DNA of 64,000 nt from Phallusia mammillata (taxonomy: Eukaryota; Chordata; Ascidiacea; Phlebobranchia; Ascidiidae): assembly GCA_003260075.1 (NCBI GenBank), contig QLIY01000046.1, positions 180,081 to 244,080 of the forward strand, in the 5' to 3' direction. Of this stretch, positions 1 through 11,200 are shown piece by piece; position 1 is the stretch's first letter, and the number at the start of each line of letters is the position of its first letter. Below the pieces are notes generated by a model, which saw nothing but the letters and a program-made list of their open reading frames with translations, searched no databases and was not told the DNA's origin. Made by a program: the position numbers and the translations under genes.

Positions 1-222
1 ACCGCCGGTCCGCGGCCCGGTACCGGTCCGCGAGGAGTTCGTTACCGGGCCGTATAATTTTTCAGGTTAAATGCTTTAAAGCATTTTGCCCATGTATCCC
101 GGGGATGATAAACTAATTTAAGCGTTTTTATAGCTATATATTTGTAGTTTTTGAAGACCGGTCCGCGATAAAATTTTAGTTTCAAAACCGGTCCGCAGTG
201 CAAAAAAGGTTGCCGACCCCTG
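1..222. mobile_element. hAT-type element, right end only (left end outside window)
   Basis: The segment ends at 222 with GGTTGCCGACCCCTG, the inverted form of the CAGGGGTCGGCAACC terminus seen at 16651. It carries several copies of the motif ACCGGTCCGC (near 24, 152 and 187), typical subterminal repetition of a hAT miniature element. The expected 8-bp target duplication would be GTTTAGAT at 223-230, but its partner lies outside the window. No transposase can be read inside it. Confidence 0.7.
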
Positions 223-449
223 GTTTAGATAACCTTGAGAGCGAAGTTATTCTGTGGAGATCTTCTCTAAGCTCTCAACTTAAACCCGAATGTTTTCATG
301 AACTTCTTCTGAGCTCAACGATGACCTCCGATCGCCTTTCAGATATATGTATGCTATATTGTCATCATGAACGAAACAGCGAGGAGAAGATCAACCAGAT
401 TGTGTCAAATATGGCTGGTAGTAGGCGAATAATGGACTTTTCATCATAA
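223..449 (+). pseudogene. Possible hAT/ZMYM-type transposase C-terminal remnant
   Basis: An open frame of about 75 codons follows the hAT terminus directly. It contains SSTMTSDRLSDICMLYCHHE, which resembles the dimerisation tail of hAT and ZMYM-type transposases (a loose 'M..DRL..L.M...' pattern followed by a charged helix). No catalytic region precedes it within the window and no start can be chosen, so this would be a fragment. The resemblance is by eye only and a chance frame is possible. Confidence 0.25.
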
Positions 450-858
450 CGTTGTGTGCAGCTAAAGCAATGATAATAACTTTTTTGTGTAATTTGCCTC
501 AAAAAAATTGCTGGGTGAATTGTTCGCTATCATGTTTGTGGGCACAACTATGTCGTTTTTTGTTTTCGTTGGATGTTCTTTAACTTGTTAAACGTCACAA
601 AATATTGCCCCCCCGCAAAAAAAATTTTTCCGCTGCCTACGCCACTGGCTGAGATGAAATTCATACTGGGGGGCAGCTCTGAAGCGTTCATACAGACCAG
701 CAATTACGGCACGCTTCAGGACTGGTCCCAATTTGTAAGTATGTTCATCTTAAATACTCAATGGTCGAACTGGCGATCCCCTACTAAGAAGCTTACATGT
801 GCAGTATACATGGCAGACAACGGTGCTTGTTATTGACTTTTGGCGGGTTCACCACTGA
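450..858. other. Spacer with no recognisable gene
   Basis: AT-rich sequence with a short C/A run near 607-630. The 87-codon frame at 573-836 has no recognisable motif and no splice context. I see nothing functional here. Confidence 0.5.
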
Positions 859-926
859 GCCTGCGTAGCTTGCCTTAGTTGGCCACGGAATGACTCTTGT
901 TGTGGGTTCGAATCCAACCGCAGGCT
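859..926 (+). repeat. tRNA-like sequence, probably the head of a tRNA-derived SINE
   Basis: GCCTGCG at 859-865 can pair with CGCAGGC at 919-925, like a tRNA acceptor stem. A perfect B box, GGTTCGAATCC, lies at about 905-915, and an A-box-like stretch with a TTAGTTGG D-loop lies near 864-882. The unit is only about 68 nt and the T stem has a mismatch, so a functional tRNA is unlikely. A tRNA-derived SINE or decayed tRNA gene fits better. The body of such a SINE could run on to about 1140, but I cannot define its end. Confidence 0.45.
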
Positions 927-1553
927 AGATTTTCTAACCTGGGCCTTGTCATTTGGGACTGCTTGGCCTGGGTCGATATGACGCCTTGAACGATGATCAA
1001 TCAAGTAAGTTTTATTCCAACAACCGTATTGTAATGAGCTGCTTACTGCCTTTCGCAACCGTTTTCGCTGTGTTGCATCAGCGGTTGTCAGACATTTAAA
1101 AATCTTGCCAGTAAATAAATCGAACCGAAAAGACATCACTTCTTTGAAACAAATCTATTGTTATCAATTTTGAGTTATCGTAATATGTTGGTCTAAATTT
1201 AAGGCCTTTCGTAATTATGTCCAAACTTTGTGTGTTTTTTTTGCATTCTTGGTTTATGCAAAATTAAAATCCATACACACCAGGTGATATTCATGAAACA
1301 GGAAACAAATATGGCCGTCGCTTACGGAAGTTTTTAATCTTACTGAGAAAGATGGTGAAATCGCTTTAATACAACAAAACAAAAAGTGTCTTTAATTATG
1401 TATTGTTTCGTACTTATAAAGTCAAGAGTGCAACTTTAAAAATAATAGAATCTCAAAATATCTCTGTAAAAAATAGTGAAACACAAATAGTTTATTACTA
1501 AATGCTATAATATGCAACAGTTACCTAGGTAACATATATATTCGGGCATAAGT
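927..1553. other. Spacer, no recognisable gene
   Basis: AT-rich sequence after the tRNA-like unit. No exon with convincing splice sites or protein similarity was found on either strand. Confidence 0.5.
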
Positions 1554-1561
1554 GTCTAAAC

Positions 1562-2362
1562 CAGGGGTGGCCAACCGGTCAAAGACAAAGAGCCACATTT
1601 TTTAATTGGGTTACCACAAAGAGCCATATTATACTCACACACACAATTTCGCTCGTACAGACCACGACCCTGTCATTTTCAACAATAAATGGTTTGCACT
1701 GTCTTGCACATCTCTCTCAATTCAACGAATTACATAAACAAAGACGTGCGATGAGATTCTCAGGCGTCGAGTTTTACAAAAATGCAAGGTGCGGAAACTA
1801 AGTTCAATGCGACGTCACTAATGCATTCAACACCAACAATCGCTCCATTCAGACCCAAGACCAGGGGACAAACTGCCCATAAAATTTAACGTTGGTCAAC
1901 CCGAAACACAACGGAATAAAACATTATTTATTTTGGAACACGTTGTTATAAATATTGCTACTTCTTTGAGTCTCATTCGCATTGTACGCAATAATGAGCA
2001 ATCATTCATTGTTTAACAATTGAATATTTGTCGTCATAATCAGGCCATTTGCCAGGTTACAGTTTCAAGGCAAGGTTTGTGGCCATACCGATAGTAAGTT
2101 TAGTCAAAAGCAAAATTGTAATAGGTTTACTAGTTTGTACCAGATCACCACAAACAAACCCAAATTAACGGTGGTTCCAAACTTCGACAACGACTTAAGA
2201 GTCGCATCAAACCAGGCAAAGAGCCGCATGCGGCTCGCGAGCCGCGGGTTNACAAACTAACCAAAGTATTCACAGTGCCCCAAAACTTCGACAACGTAAG
2301 AGCCGCACAAAACCAGGCAAAGAGCCGCATGCAGCTCGCGAGCCGCGGGTTGGCCACCCCTG
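1562..2362. mobile_element. Non-autonomous hAT element with perfect target duplication (family A)
   Basis: The termini CAGGGGTGGCCAACC and GGTTGGCCACCCCTG are perfect inverted repeats. They are flanked by the 8-bp target duplication GTCTAAAC (1554-1561 and 2363-2370), diagnostic of hAT insertion. The 801-bp body has no transposase frame. It contains repeated AGCCGCATGC / CTCGCGAGCCGC palindromic motifs. A single N at 2251 is followed by a second copy of the last ~60 bp, so the right end is probably mis-assembled. A related, inverted copy is at 49516-50408. Confidence 0.9.
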
Positions 2363-2370
2363 GTCTAAAC

Positions 2371-2955
2371 AATGGTTTGTGTTGTGTTTAGGCAAGTTTG
2401 TAAACATGAGTTTTGGTTGTAAAAAATGTATGATGCAAAACTTCACAGAAAAAACATTTTCCTTGTGATAACAAAGTGCATTTAGAAACTAGTTAATTCC
2501 CCGAGGATTGTTAAAAGGCACGTACAACAACAAAACAAATTCCCTTGGAACAAAACAAAGTTTTTGCCCACCTTCACAAACTTACACTGACTATTTACAA
2601 AACACTGAGGTTTCTACTGCATGGAAACAAAAATAATGCAAAAACTACTGCACATGAAGCTCAATTTGCACAACAGACACATAGTTAAGTTGTGTGCAAA
2701 AGTTAGATAATAATGAACAACTTAAACAAGCTGTTCAAATCGTACTTGCACAAAAAATAGTAATGCAAATATGGGCAAGTTTTATGCAATATGCAGATAT
2801 TAGCACCTAAATAGTGTGGAACTCCCAATAAAAACAAATTAACACAAAAACAAAGTGACTGTTTAAACACTTTTTGTCAGTGACTAGCTATTCTGCTAAT
2901 TGGATAATAAATTATTCTTTACTCTTTGGTGTGGTAAACAAAATCAAATGCAGAT
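2371..2955. other. Spacer, includes 3' flank of the minus-strand gene at 2956-6532
   Basis: AT-rich sequence lying downstream of the stop codon at 2956 (minus strand). It would hold the 3' UTR and polyadenylation region of that gene. I do not see an unambiguous AATAAA close to the stop. Confidence 0.4.
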
Positions 2956-5900
2956 TCAGCTAACTTTCTTGTTGTCACGGTCCTCCATTCTACTGAACAT
3001 GGGAGATTGGTCTTTAAATGATCTAGGAACAAGGCGATCTCCTTCACTGCGGTCAAGCACATCAATAGTAAAAGGGAGTGCCTCTCTGACAATCTGGCAT
3101 CTTTCTATGTTACTACCACTGTCTACTATTGGGCACCAGCAAAGAGCCTGCAAAAAAGTTGGCAGATCTTGCAAACTTGTTGAAAAAACATCTACACAAT
3201 CTATAAACATTTTTGTTTATTCTTTTAAATGTTATATAATTAGTTTTTAGAACAGTAATCCTTTAAAATCCATTAATTTGGCGAACGAAAATTCTGTGGA
3301 ATTAGTCATGGCTGAAAATGATCAGCTTAGTCAATTGGGCTCTTACATTCATACTTAGCTTTGTCACATATAAATAAAAATGTATACAAATAGAATTCTT
3401 TCATACCATATCACAGATGAAACCTAAGGGAAACCAAGCTGGCAGAGCCCCAGTTGAAAAAGATGAAACCTAAAATGTTTTTATGATAAAAAGTTTAACA
3501 GACATTTCTAACTTTTAATTTTTTGCATGATGCATTTACATTTCATACCTTTGCAAGTGATGAATTCTCTTCACACGAAACAAATGTTAATTCCATCACA
3601 TCAAGCCAACCAGCTGGAGTATAACAAAATATCTGCACCCAATTTTCCTCATGCAGTACCTTCGAACAATTATAAACCTGTAACTTTAATCAAATCTAAC
3701 AGTTGACATAGCAAGGCAAAGTATCTGATATATGTGTAGCATTTCAAACTACAATCTTTTATTTCCACATTAGCTTAAAGCAGTGGTTCTTAACCGGTGG
3801 GAAATTTCCCACTAGTGGGAAATTTCCTGTTTTCAGAGGGAAATTATGTTAGTCGGGTAACCAAACTCGGGCCCGAGGGTCGAATCCGGCTTTGAATTAA
3901 CCGTTGAAAGTTACTTTACTAAAAATTTTCAACAACAACATGTAAGATTAATTTCACCTAGGCTTACAAGACACATACAAATCCAAAGGCCATTTGTTAC
4001 ATCACATACAAGACTAAAAGTATCAATGACTTTGCTATTGTGCGCGAATAAAAACCTTTCCTTGGTTGATTGTGATGCAATAAATGACTATTGCAAGCAG
4101 AGGAGACTCTTCAATATTCCAAAAACTTTAATCTCTCACAGAAGCACTATTTAAACTAAATAAGATTGCAGTATACCTTTGAGGTCAAGACCAAATCGCT
4201 TCACGAGATTATTTCATGTAAAGATTTTTTTTAACGTAGGGCACCAAACATCGCTAAATTACAAGTGGGAAATTTGAAGTTGGTGGTTGACTTTAGTGGG
4301 AAACTACACCAAAAAGAATAAGAACCACTGGCTTAAAGCAAAATGACAAAGAACGAAATTAAATGAGTAAATTAGGGCAGATTTTACACAAGGTTACAGA
4401 GTCAATAATGTCATTAAATGATGTCCCAAAAAGTTACCTTTTACTTATGACAGACCTATAAATCAGCTCAAAGACATGAGTTTTGTAAATGACAAAAGCA
4501 ATTGTGAGAATTTTTTAAAAAAGTTGTTGTAACTCTTTTCACACTTTAAACCAGAATAACAATTCTGCCATAGTCACATTCCAGAATTACAGTACTAGGA
4601 TTTGGGAGTCAGCAATGTCAGCATTCCAGTACTACTAGAATATGGAGACAAGCCTTGTGCGTTTCCACTCTGTACCCCTTACTTTACACCCATAGCTCAG
4701 AACTACACCTTTACTTAATAGCATGCACTTTTTGTGTTGTTGTTTTTTTCAGCAGCTCACCTAAATGCAACTAGTTACTCACCCGGTTTGAGAAACACTA
4801 ATCAAAAGTCTGGTATTATTCTATAGCTTTTTAGTTTCTCAGCCCGTAATCCAATCTCATTCTATAGTTTTCAGTCACAATATGAAAGTCGAAACTGATG
4901 CCACAAAAATACGATTTTTCGACAACAATTTATATGTAAATTTAAAGTAAATCAGCAACTGACATAATTTAAACCTTTTTCAGACTTACTCGGTTGACAT
5001 AATATTCAGAAGGATGCTCCACTTCATTTAAATGTTCAACAGCAATCAATGTTTCTTCGATGCAGTGTGAAGGATCTCCATTAACTTTCCAACTATAAAA
5101 ATTATAAAACTACTATTGAAAAACCAAATCACTTTCCAAAAGTATGACAGTCAGGATATAATACCTTTCAGTGTGACTGTGGTTGTTTCGTAAGCCAGGC
5201 ATCCAAACTCCAGGCCTCAAAAAGCTTTTTGCCGGAGCCTGCAATGATGCAGGAAAGCACGGCATTCCACAAAAGTACGTCTGTAGGCAATTTCAATACA
5301 GTTTTCGTCAATGAAACAACAAAGAATCATTAACATTTAGTTTCGACCTAAACAGAAATCGCTTGATTTGGGCTTTGTTTGAAACTTTGAATAGAACCAC
5401 AATAGTATTGCTGCATACAGTAATTTTAAATGATTCGTAAACATTATTTAGCACATAAATTTGGAAACAACATCAACGTTCAACAAAACAAAACAAACCA
5501 CAACCACACGCGTCATTCAACCGCAAGGTCACGTGGCTACGATGTTTTGAAACACCTGACCTCTAGTGTTAACATGTTCAGCAATGTAATTGTAGATAAC
5601 GTTTATTCCCGTTTAAAAAACGCATGAGTTTGCGTAAAAACGATTTTTTCGGCCCAGGTTTGGCTTCGTTATCCAAGAATAGGTTAGACATAATTGATTT
5701 TATTTTGTGGACATACAGAGAGCGAAGTTCGAACATTTTTGACGGAGCTTAACCAACTAAGAGATCGGCATACGACAGGCACGCAACCGGAGTTTGTTAC
5801 AATTCCTATTGTGCTTCATAAAGTGTGTTTGTATGTCAGACTAGTAAGCTTGTTACACAGACAGGGCAGTTGAAAGAGCAATATTTTGGGTGAAGGAACT

Positions 5901-6532
5901 TTGGGGGTTTATCGCTAGCCTATGCCTCGGCAAAGTTAGCCTACTCGTTGCGAGAGCAATTTTCTGTCTCCCACAAATAAGCAGCAAAGTTGAGAAAGAA
6001 ACATCAATTTTATGTCCCAACCGAATTCGAACTGCTTTTGTGTAATATTCCAGAATCCATAGGTCACGAGCTGCAAAAGCTTTGGAAGAACTGATTTGCG
6101 CCTTATTAATATACAATCTGACCACTCACCTTGTCAAAACATTTTTTGGCCTTTGCTGACTAAATTCCAGTCATAAAGGCCGGCACAGCAAAGCATAACA
6201 AATGCAGGTTTTTCATTATTTTATATTACCATGTTTTGCTCAGCGAAGAATGAGGCACAAATGTAAATCAGCGATAACACATAGAAATCTTTGTGAAAAT
6301 AAATAACAGCTGTAGCAAGAAAAATTAGTACAACCACCTCACCAGAGAATTATATACCATACAGAAAGAAATCAGTATTAACGAACTCCGAGTATGGGTC
6401 ACAACATGTGAAAATTTACACAAAAATATAAATATGAAACTAGTGCAAACGTACCTGGTGCAGTTTTAAACATACAGCCGAAGTTCTCTTGCGAGCGCAA
6501 AACTGTGGCAAAAATAAACTAACAAACGCCAT
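2956..6532 (-). CDS. Small uncharacterised protein, probable mitochondrial import signal, five exons
   Basis: Exons on the minus strand are 6532-6455, 5280-5165, 5092-4990, 3677-3549 and 3147-2956. All junctions are GT-AG and keep one frame, giving 205 residues and a TGA stop at 2956. The N-terminus (MAFVSLFLPQFCARKRTS) is hydrophobic then basic with no acids, as in a mitochondrial presequence. Exon 2 carries FLRPGVWMPGLRNNHSHTE. Exons 4-5 read WVQIFCYTPAGWLDVMELTF followed by a segment ending ERCQIVREALPF. That strand-turn-strand-then-'R..vr.aL' order loosely recalls DUF1499 proteins, but I do not recognise the protein. A hAT element (3781-4330) sits in intron 3. The first exon is the least certain, being assigned by phase and a good donor only. 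Confidence 0.6.
3781..4330. mobile_element. Non-autonomous hAT element in an intron (family B)
   Basis: It starts CAGTGGTTCTTAACC and ends AAGAACCACTG, with the perfect 8-bp target duplication GCTTAAAG at 3773-3780 and 4331-4338. The 550-bp body begins with a GGGAAATTTCCCAC palindrome and has no coding frame. It lies in the last intron of the ~3 kb minus-strand gene, so it is removed by splicing. A degraded relative lies at about 23922-24142. Confidence 0.9.
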
Positions 6533-7371
6533 TCGTAAAAAAATTAGTTCGGATTGTTTTAGCAGGACCATTCAACTATATCGTCTTGTATTGTTTATCC
6601 ATGCAGCTTTGACCAAGTTACCATAAAAAAAGTACACCGAAACAAACTGCTAGAAATATTGTCAGCAGCGTGAGACGAATGAAGGTAGTAACGTCACAAA
6701 CAGTGGTTGTCACGTGATGGATTGCGCTACAACTTGTTTTCGAGGTCGCATCACCATGATGGATATCAGTACATTTGTTCCTCTTCACAATCTTCAGTCC
6801 AGTGACCGAACACTAAAAAAGATGGATTTGACCTTTAGTAACCTGAGAATCTCACGAGTTTTTATGAATGAAACGTGGTTTAATATTTTAGCACATATAC
6901 GATTTGATATTTATATCCCGAAAAAGATCGACCATGCGGTACTACGTCGCAAGTAACCGTTTAAGGCAAAACTTTTGACGATATTGAGTTTCTAATTTTA
7001 GCAGATATATATAGCCAATAGCCAATAGCCATTAGCACATTTATTGCAAAGTTAGAAATTAGTTGAACACATATTAGTAGACACATCAATCGCACAGAAA
7101 ATCTGACACAAACACATGAGATACTCCAAATACCGACTTATATTAAACACAAAACCACAAAATTATGATAACTACAGTTTTACTAAAACAGAAATATTAT
7201 TATAACATGTAATTGCTGCAAGACACGTTGTTAAAACTTAATTAAAAACACTATAATAAGATTATAAAATATGTTAACTTTACTACTAGGTTTAAGTTTA
7301 AATAGCACTTATAAAAAAAAACACTTATACGAAAGTGATTGAATCTTGCATGTTTTTAATTTACGAAAACA
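6533..7371. other. Spacer between the 205-residue gene and CLIP1 3' end
   Basis: Contains a short plus-strand frame (6714-6956) with no recognisable motif and a small tandem (AGCCAATAGCCAATAGCCAT) near 7013. It should hold the promoter of the minus-strand gene that starts at 6532 and the end of the CLIP1 transcript. No gene is supported. Confidence 0.45.
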
Positions 7372-7377
7372 TTTATT
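7372..7377 (-). terminator. Polyadenylation signal AATAAA for CLIP1
   Basis: AATAAA on the minus strand lies 25 nt past the CLIP1 stop codon at 7402. It is a plausible but unusually close cleavage signal. No transcript evidence is available. Confidence 0.4.
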
Positions 7378-7401
7378 CGTTTTACATGATCACGTTCATC
7401 T

Positions 7402-8278
7402 TCATCGCGGAAGTTGGCAAAAATAGAAATGCTCACCGCCGCAGTCGTCACAATACGCTCTTTCCTGACCCCTAGTGTATTTTTGGTCGGCCCCTTGATC
7501 GGGTTCCTGCTCCATCATAGACTGCGTGGGACAATCTTCGGTGTCGTGGGCGTCGAAAATATCACAGATGTCGCAGAAGAGACGAGGCGGTAGCTGACGT
7601 CTTTGCTCCCTGCACCACAGCGTGTTTTTGTTGGCAAAAATAGGAATAATTGATAGAAGAAAACGCATAATTTGCTTAACCGCGACTAAACACCAAAAGA
7701 TGAAAAACAAACAGCTTCAACAACTGATTATCCTAACACTGTAATTGGATTTCTTATTAGACAGGCGTTGGTATATAGTGGCTAATGCAGAATAATATTC
7801 TTACACTATTTTACAAGACTAATACCCATGGCCATTACACACATAATGTAATGTTTTTTGGACCAGTAGTTTCATTAATAAATCAACCAAACTGTTACAG
7901 TTTTAACTTCACATCAAATATGTAATTTTTTCTCTCTTTTAGAACTCTTTTTGGTAAAAGGTAGAAATCGATCATGACACAACAGCCAAAAACTAAAGAA
8001 AATGGTAAAAGGAAGATAGGCAACAACTGTTTCTTAAATGAAAGAGTTGCAATAACTACGTAGATGCTTTGGGTAGGATGTTTTTATTTCCAAATTGTAT
8101 GTAAATATGTACAATGTGGTTTCATACTCATCAAATTCTTCGATGTCAGCATCTCCATTAAGTGCAAGAATTTCAAGTTCCCTTATCTTCTGATTCAGTT
8201 CCTCGATCTTTTGCTGTTGATTCACAATGACAGTATTAAGGAAGTTGGTGTGACCTTCCTCATCCCCTCCTGCACCAG
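7402..8278 (-). CDS. CLIP1: CLIP1 exons 38-39: conserved tail and zinc knuckles
   Basis: Exons 8278-8128 and 7609-7402. Exon 38 has [20 protein letters not shown] and [14 protein letters not shown], matching the 'FLNSVIVDLQRK...ALNGNGDD' tail of vertebrate CLIP1. Exon 39 has [20 protein letters not shown], the first zinc knuckle, nearly identical to vertebrates. The second knuckle reads [17 protein letters not shown] and stop: C-x2-C-x3-H-x3-C, one residue shorter on each side than the usual C-x2-C-x4-H-x4-C. In the family these knuckles bind the dynactin p150 CAP-Gly and LIS1. Confidence 0.92.
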
Positions 8279-11200
8279 CTATAATTAAAAAAATCCAAGA
8301 GAGTATTACAAGTATGATATGTCCAGTTCCTGTTACAAAACTCCATGTCTTTTTAATTATCACTTTCTTTGTGTTGTAACACAAACTGTGATGGCATTGC
8401 ATCAAAACGTTTATTGAACAAAATGATGTTGTTTCTTTGTGCAGTGTGCAGTATGGGCCAGCATGATTATTATCAAATTTCCTCATTTATTTTTTGACAA
8501 TTTTCAATTGGTATGTTACAAAATATTTTAAAAACATTATACCTATTACCAGTGGTGGGATTCAAATTTTTTGTCAGCTGGTTCTATCACAAAAGTAATA
8601 TTTTTCAGCCGGTTCTGTTACAAAAAGTCCCATTTGTCTGCTAACCGGTTCGCTGATCTCGTAAAATTTCGTGAAACAGCTCTATAGAACTGGGGCGAAC
8701 TGGCTGAATCCCACCACACCTATATCTCACAACATCAGGAAAAAGTTATAGATATAAACTATTCTATATGTTCCAACCATAAAAGCAGCAGTAGGTTACA
8801 CCTAGTTTTTTGGCCAATGGCTTTGTATCAGAAATACAAAAAAAGAATGTTTAGTACAAATGCAAAACAAGCAACCTTGCGGTGCCACACTGTTGGTGAC
8901 AGTGATTGCAGCATTGTTCAATTGCTCTTTAAGTTGTTGAACTTGTTTGAAAAGTTGGTCTTTTTCTGACTCAGCTTGTTTCAAACTTGACTGTAAACTT
9001 TGTTGAACAACAAATTCCCCTTTCAAGTAGGAAATCTGCAACAACAACAAATTGTTGTTTAATTGTCTGTATATGGGAAGGTATTACAACAATTCCACTG
9101 AATTTATTTTTGCATTTCAGCGTATTTTCCTCATTTTCAAAGGTTTAAGAAAGTTTTAAAATATTTTTTTAACTTTTCGCAAATGCCTCACTAAAATGGA
9201 AAACCCTTAAAAATGTGCTACACCAAGTGCAAACCTCATTTTTAAATGACTCCATTTCCCTATTTTTCTCATCTAGAAGTGACGCTGTAATATCCAATGA
9301 ACGTTGCAATGATTCTCTTTCTTGTGAGAATTCACGTTTCAATACTGCCTCTCTGCAAAACCCAAGAATAATAAAATAACATTTTGTTTTTCAAAGAAAT
9401 ATTGGACCTTTTTTAACAGTTCAACTTGGGAAAACAAAACCTCATGCAATTGCAGTTCTTTGTTTTGTCAAAGAAATTATCAAGTGAGCATTTTTTGAAA
9501 TTAAAGGTAATATACAAAAATAACTTTTGCATGACAACAGCTCTTGTAAACAATAATGGGAAATGCATAGTACAAAAACAATGTAATGAGCAATAACAAA
9601 TATTTCATGCATAACATGCTGGTCATGCATAACGGATGTTACCTTTCTTCAACATCTGGTAAACTGAAATGAAACGAATTAAGAGTGAAGTTTTTGCAGT
9701 GAAAGTTGTTTCATATAAGCAAAGCATAAATCTACTGTAAACCTCAAACTATAAAGTTTTGTATAACTTGTTTCAGTGGTAATGTTGAGACATAAAAGTG
9801 TTTGGAATATTGTGTTTACCATAGGTGCATATGTGCAATAAATTGTATCATTTCCAATTAAATTTTGTCTAAATTTATACTTCACAAACACAACGTATGT
9901 AAATGTAATGTTACAAAGCAAACAATTTTGTTTCATATCTTGCCTCAATTCAGGTCAAATTTACAATTGTCCTACTAACATTTCTACTGTGTAAAACATT
10001 TTTCAGCTTTATGGTATTTAATATATTAGCACACAAAGATCTAGTATGTGGTCAATATCCAGTACAGCATGTAGGATACTCTATCATTACCTCTTCTCCA
10101 TCTTTTTTAATTTGTTTTGTAAGGTTTCAGAAACTTCCAGCATCGGGGGGGGGGAATCTAGTATGTAGTCAATATCCAGTACAGCATGCAGGATACCCTA
10201 TCATTACCTCTTTTCCATCTTTTTTAATTTGTTTTGTAAGGTTTCAGAAACTTCCAGCATCTAAAAACAAAAAAAAATTAAAGTCAAAAACAGGTTTCAT
10301 TACAAAAACAACATCATGCAATAACGCCATTCTAAACCTAGCAAATATTCATGTTTTATTGACCACAAATTATTTAATGAAAAAAATACCTTACACATAC
10401 ATGTAGCCAGTGGTGGAATTCAGTCGGTTCGCACCAGTTCTATAGAACCGTCTCACAAAATTTTATGAGATCGGGGGGGGGGGAATTGAAGTCAAAAACA
10501 GGTTTCATTATAAAAACAACATCATGCAATAACGCCATTCTAAATCTAGTCAATATTCATGTTTTATTGACCACAAATTATTTAATGAAAAAAAAATACC
10601 TTACACATGCATGTAGCCAGTGGTGGGATTCAGCCAGTTCGCACCAGTTCTATAGAACCGTCTCACGAAATTTTATGAGATCAGGGGGGGGGGGGGGGGG
10701 GGGGAATTAGCTCATGTCTTTTTTTCAAAATGTGCAATGGTCTAGTTCGCACGTAACAGTTATACATTGTGTTATTTTTTATAATCGTAGTAATTTTCCT
10801 TGGTAATTGTTTGTCTGAAAATTGAATTGTTGCTTCATAAGTACAAGTCATGAGACGACAGCTGCTTTTGGTGCCATGTGTTTATCTTGCTTTTGCACTG
10901 CCTTTCATTTATCTTCATAAAACAAAGTTCTGCTATATATATATAATAATCAGTTTATTTGCCGAAAAATACGACTTTTTGTAACAGAACCGGCTGAAAA
11001 ACATGACCCTTGTGATAGAACTGACTGACAAAAAATTGAATCCCACCACATCATGTAGATTACCACTTTACCAGCTCTAAACATTTTAAATGTGGCATTC
11101 AATTTTTCTACATACCTTTTCTTTTTCATTTTGCAGTGCTACAACTTCCTCCTGATGACACTTGATGTCGCTAGTGAGCTGTGTAATGGTTGACTGAAAA

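Noticed and set aside
859-926. Functional tRNA gene
   Set aside because: Too short, with mismatched T stem and no clear anticodon arm; described as tRNA-like/SINE.
5853-6125. 90-codon minus-strand frame as an exon of the 205-residue gene
   Set aside because: Not needed for phase; exon 6532-6455 joins directly to 5280-5165.
9646-9658. 13-nt micro-exon between CLIP1 exons 35 and 36 (ATGTTGAAGAAAG)
   Set aside because: It has plausible splice signals but breaks the frame. The 53-nt exon at 10260-10208 restores it without a micro-exon.
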